Positions 61,401 through 64,000 of a stretch of 64,000 nucleotides of DNA are shown in pieces. Position 1 is the stretch's first letter; every line of letters begins with the position of its first letter. The position numbers and the translations under genes are program-made. The stretch spans positions 10,839,501 through 10,903,500 of the forward strand of contig JAXRKN010000045.1 of NCBI GenBank assembly GCA_038502055.1. Reading direction: 5' to 3'. The stretch is from Tanytarsus gracilentus. Its lineage: Eukaryota > Arthropoda > Insecta > Diptera > Chironomidae. The notes beneath the pieces are model-generated. The model worked only from the letters and a program-made list of their open reading frames with translations. It had not been told where the DNA came from and did no database searches.

Positions 61401-64000
61401 CGGAATTTTTTAATCATCACAGACTTACAAATACTTTTGACTAAATGCACGAATAAAAAATTAAAAACGTTAAATGATGTCGCATTGAATGAATTCATCA
61501 TATTTACTCGAAATTTATCTCTGAGGCTCCGCAAGAAGAAGCAACAATGATGGAGCACATTAAGTACAGAGAGCAATGAAGGGGATTAAAAAAAATAGTA
61601 GAAAGATGGGAGGGAAAAAGTTGATTGAATGTCAACCATAATGATGATGTTCTTGTTCCGTTTCTCAAATTGATTAATTTTTCTTCTGTTAACAGTTTGA
61701 GAGAAAAAAAATTGAAACTTCAAAAAAAATTCAAAATTCAAAAATTTCAAAATATTATTTTTAAAAATATTCCATCCCTTGCCAAAGCACCTCAAGCTCT
61801 CAACTACATATTGACAAATGGATTGAATTTTTCATCCGCTTTGATTGTGCCCGGCATTAATGGAAAGATGAAATTTTACAAGAAGCGAGGAACTAAGGAA
61901 GTGCAGTAATAAGCTCTCTCTATTCTCAAGGACTTTCTATATAAAGCTCCTTTTTATGAAGACTATCATCAACTGGTAAACAGCTCTATAATTCACCATC
62001 ATAAATGACATACATTCTCACTGCCATCATCGTGCGGGATTTTCAATTCCCTTATGCTCTCGAGAGCTCTAAAAGCTTTTTCATTCGTGTCCTGAAATGA
62101 AAATTGCAACATATGAGTTATGCGTCATGACAGTCCAGCATCAACAACTCTATAAATTATTCAATTTAATTTATTTTCTTTAGCATGACGTTAAATTTTT
62201 TATTTCTCAATTTCAGACGCAAAACTATTTGCAAGCGACTTTACAACCGTCAGCAAAGGAAATTTTAGAAGCAATTAGGGCAATTTTTCTGCAAGTAAGA
62301 AAAACTTTTTCTTGTGTTGTGATAGAAGTTTGCTCTAGTTAATCGAGTTGTTTAGCTTTTAGTATCGTGATGTCGTTTTAAAGTTTCATGAGATGACAAA
62401 AGGGTGGAAAACTTTTTGGATTTTTATTCTTTAAATTAATAAAATTCCATTCTTTATCACCATCCCTTGTGTCACAGATGATTCTCTGTAAATTGCATCA
62501 TTAAAAGTCTCATCAACATCTCCCTCGTGTAGCTGCTAATGCTCTGTTTGTTTTTCATCTTACCTACTGACACAATTTTTTTATCCATCTTCTCATCCAC
62601 ACTGCAGACACATTGGCATTCGTTTTTTGTCTTATCGGATATTGGATCGACGATGGTGCTTGGCGGTAGCTTGGGAAATATATTGAAAAAAGCTCCACTC
62701 GCACCGACAATATTGCCGTTGTCGGGTAGCAAAGATAACAACGATGAGGTCTTCAGGTCAGTTTAATGAAATTCTTTTAAGCATAAGGTTGTGACGCTTT
62801 GAAAAAAGTTTTTAAAAAAATTTTACAGAGCTTTTTAAAAGCACTAAGAGTGGTGACGACGATGTCGGCTATTTTGCTTTTAAAAATCACTAAATAGAGC
62901 TTTAGAAACTTTTGCAAATTTGCTTTTTAAAAGCTTTAATTTTTTTTTCAAAAACACTCAATGTGTCCAACCCATTCATACTTCATAATAAATTAATTAA
63001 AACCCTCATAATTTCACATCCACAGGCAACTTGCCAAGATTTCACGATCAACACGTGGAATTGTCCTTCTTCTATGTGATTTAAATGTTGCACGTCGCAT
63101 TATGAGCGAAGCGACCAGATTAAAAATGACGGGTGGACATTTTATTTGGATATGGGCGGACACAAGTTCCACAGCTGAATTTTTCCAACCATTCAATGTG
63201 GCAAAGCCATCATACGAGGATGAGGATTATCAACGACAAAAAGTTGATCCAAAATACTATCAAGAAAAACCTCAAACAAACCGACGACAACAACAAAATC
63301 AAACTCGCTACAAATCAATTAACTCAAATCGATATCAACAAATAATTGGCCTTCGAAAGTCATCTGAAGATGCATCGTCGAAGCATCGTGATAGACGAGA
63401 TCAAGATGAGAGTGTCGAGAGTGATAAAGTTAATATCAAAAATATCAATAGTCATGAGTTCAATGCGAATTACTATGATCCGCACGTGAGACAGCAATCG
63501 CCCGAATCAAATGTCTATACGAGTTCAAGTGACTTTGATGACGAAGACTATGCCGCAAAAGTTAATCCCTATCATGATGACAATTTGGACTTGGATAATT
63601 ATTCGGAAATGTCGAATGACTCGAAGGCGAAGAGAGCCGATAATTTTATGCAATCAACATTCAATATTTCATCGCATGTCTTCTTTCATCACTTCAAGGA
63701 CTTTCCGGTGGGGCTGCTGGCTTTGCGGCACATTAAAATGAATGTCGATAAAACTTTCATTCGCTCTGCCATCCGGCTCTTCGCGTCGACGTGGGCGCGA
63801 GTCGAGAAAAATGAAGAAATTCGATTATTTATAAGCGGCGGAAAATCCGCGCCAGCAAATCGGCGAGATTTCGATGATTATGGCGAAAATAATAATTATC
63901 GTGGTAAAACGAAAAATAATAATAAGGTTAACAATCGTAATAATGTTCGCGGATCATCAATAAGAAAGTTTAAGCGCGAAACTCAGGAAAATGTTAACGA
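55426..64000 (+). CDS. Nmdar2: NMDA-type ionotropic glutamate receptor subunit, N-terminal part (probably Nmdar2)
   Basis: Five exons, join(55426..55772, 58685..58862, 62217..62294, 62608..62756, 63026..>64000). The last is open to the window edge, giving about 575 residues so far; phases agree. The product has a signal peptide (IRSNSLLLLLFLLLWTSTG) followed by an amino-terminal (periplasmic-binding-like) domain: AYFVVAIAGGVNMWGRSVARTL, GIIVVGDGQAARSIALSG, WHSFFVLSDIGSTMVLGGSL, GIVLLLCDLNVARRIMSEA, GGHFIWIWAD, and FPVGLLALRHI. This fits NMDA receptor subunits; the block with HFKDFPVGLLALR favours the insect NMDAR2 type, from memory of the family. Inside the domain lies a ~140-residue acidic, Asn/Gln-rich insert (about 315-455), and another low-complexity stretch begins near residue 545. 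Ligand-binding and channel domains must lie beyond the edge. Subtype is less certain than family. Confidence 0.75.
55773..58684 (+). other. Intron 1 of the NMDA-type receptor gene
   Basis: 2.9 kb intron with donor AG/GTGAGT and acceptor TTAATTAG. Contains a one-mismatch B-box-like word at 55853-55863 (minus) and a cluster of GCTTTTAAAAAGCTTTT-type palindromes at 57580-57780. No gene seen inside. Confidence 0.7.
58863..62216 (+). other. Intron 2 of the NMDA-type receptor gene
   Basis: 3.35 kb intron. Several short frames on both strands were inspected and none is convincing. No mobile element or RNA gene recognised. Confidence 0.7.

Overview
The window is AT-rich (roughly 30% G+C by eye) eukaryotic DNA. 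It carries spliced genes with short GT-AG introns and long gene-poor stretches. The gene set (Skeletor, insect-type astacin, ADAMTS, an NMDA-type receptor subunit), the arthropod core-promoter motifs and the transposon types point to an insect, probably a nematoceran dipteran. That assignment is inference. Exon models below were built by hand from splice sites, and reading phase was checked across every junction.

Layout. 0.7-4.7 kb: divergent pair of mitochondrial RNA helicase SUV3 (minus) and a DHHC-type palmitoyltransferase relative (plus) whose catalytic Cys is replaced by Asn. 5.2-14.1 kb: Skeletor (minus, 8 coding exons; a tiny signal-peptide exon lies 4 kb upstream of the rest, with an Inr+DPE promoter candidate). 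17.2-18.1 kb: a small astacin protease (plus). 18.7-21.5 kb: a PHYHD1-type dioxygenase (plus) with two tandem, apparently mutually exclusive terminal exons, each holding the full catalytic core. 21.8-23.5 kb: divergent pair NIT2 omega-amidase (minus) and CTF8 (plus). 23.8-32.2 kb: an ADAMTS metalloprotease (minus, 8 exons). Its first exon and candidate promoter sit in the 1.8 kb loop of a large inverted repeat with ~1.45 kb arms. 34.8-38.5 kb: a FAM120-family gene (plus, 10 exons). 38.5-55.4 kb: a 17 kb stretch without a recognisable gene, holding a 1.6 kb TIR element with TA target duplication and subterminal iterons, a strong hairpin, a repeat-family copy, a Penelope-like retroelement relic with a hammerhead-like motif, and a 97 bp insertion between 17 bp direct repeats. 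55.4-64 kb: the 5' part of an NMDA-type glutamate receptor subunit (plus), running off the right edge.

The genes are unrelated in function and do not form a pathway. The items most worth a second look are the alternative terminal exons of the dioxygenase, the inverted repeat around the ADAMTS first exon, the DHHN pseudoenzyme, the duplicated Cys-rich module in ADAMTS, and an excess of a perfect tRNA B-box-like 11-mer in non-coding DNA.
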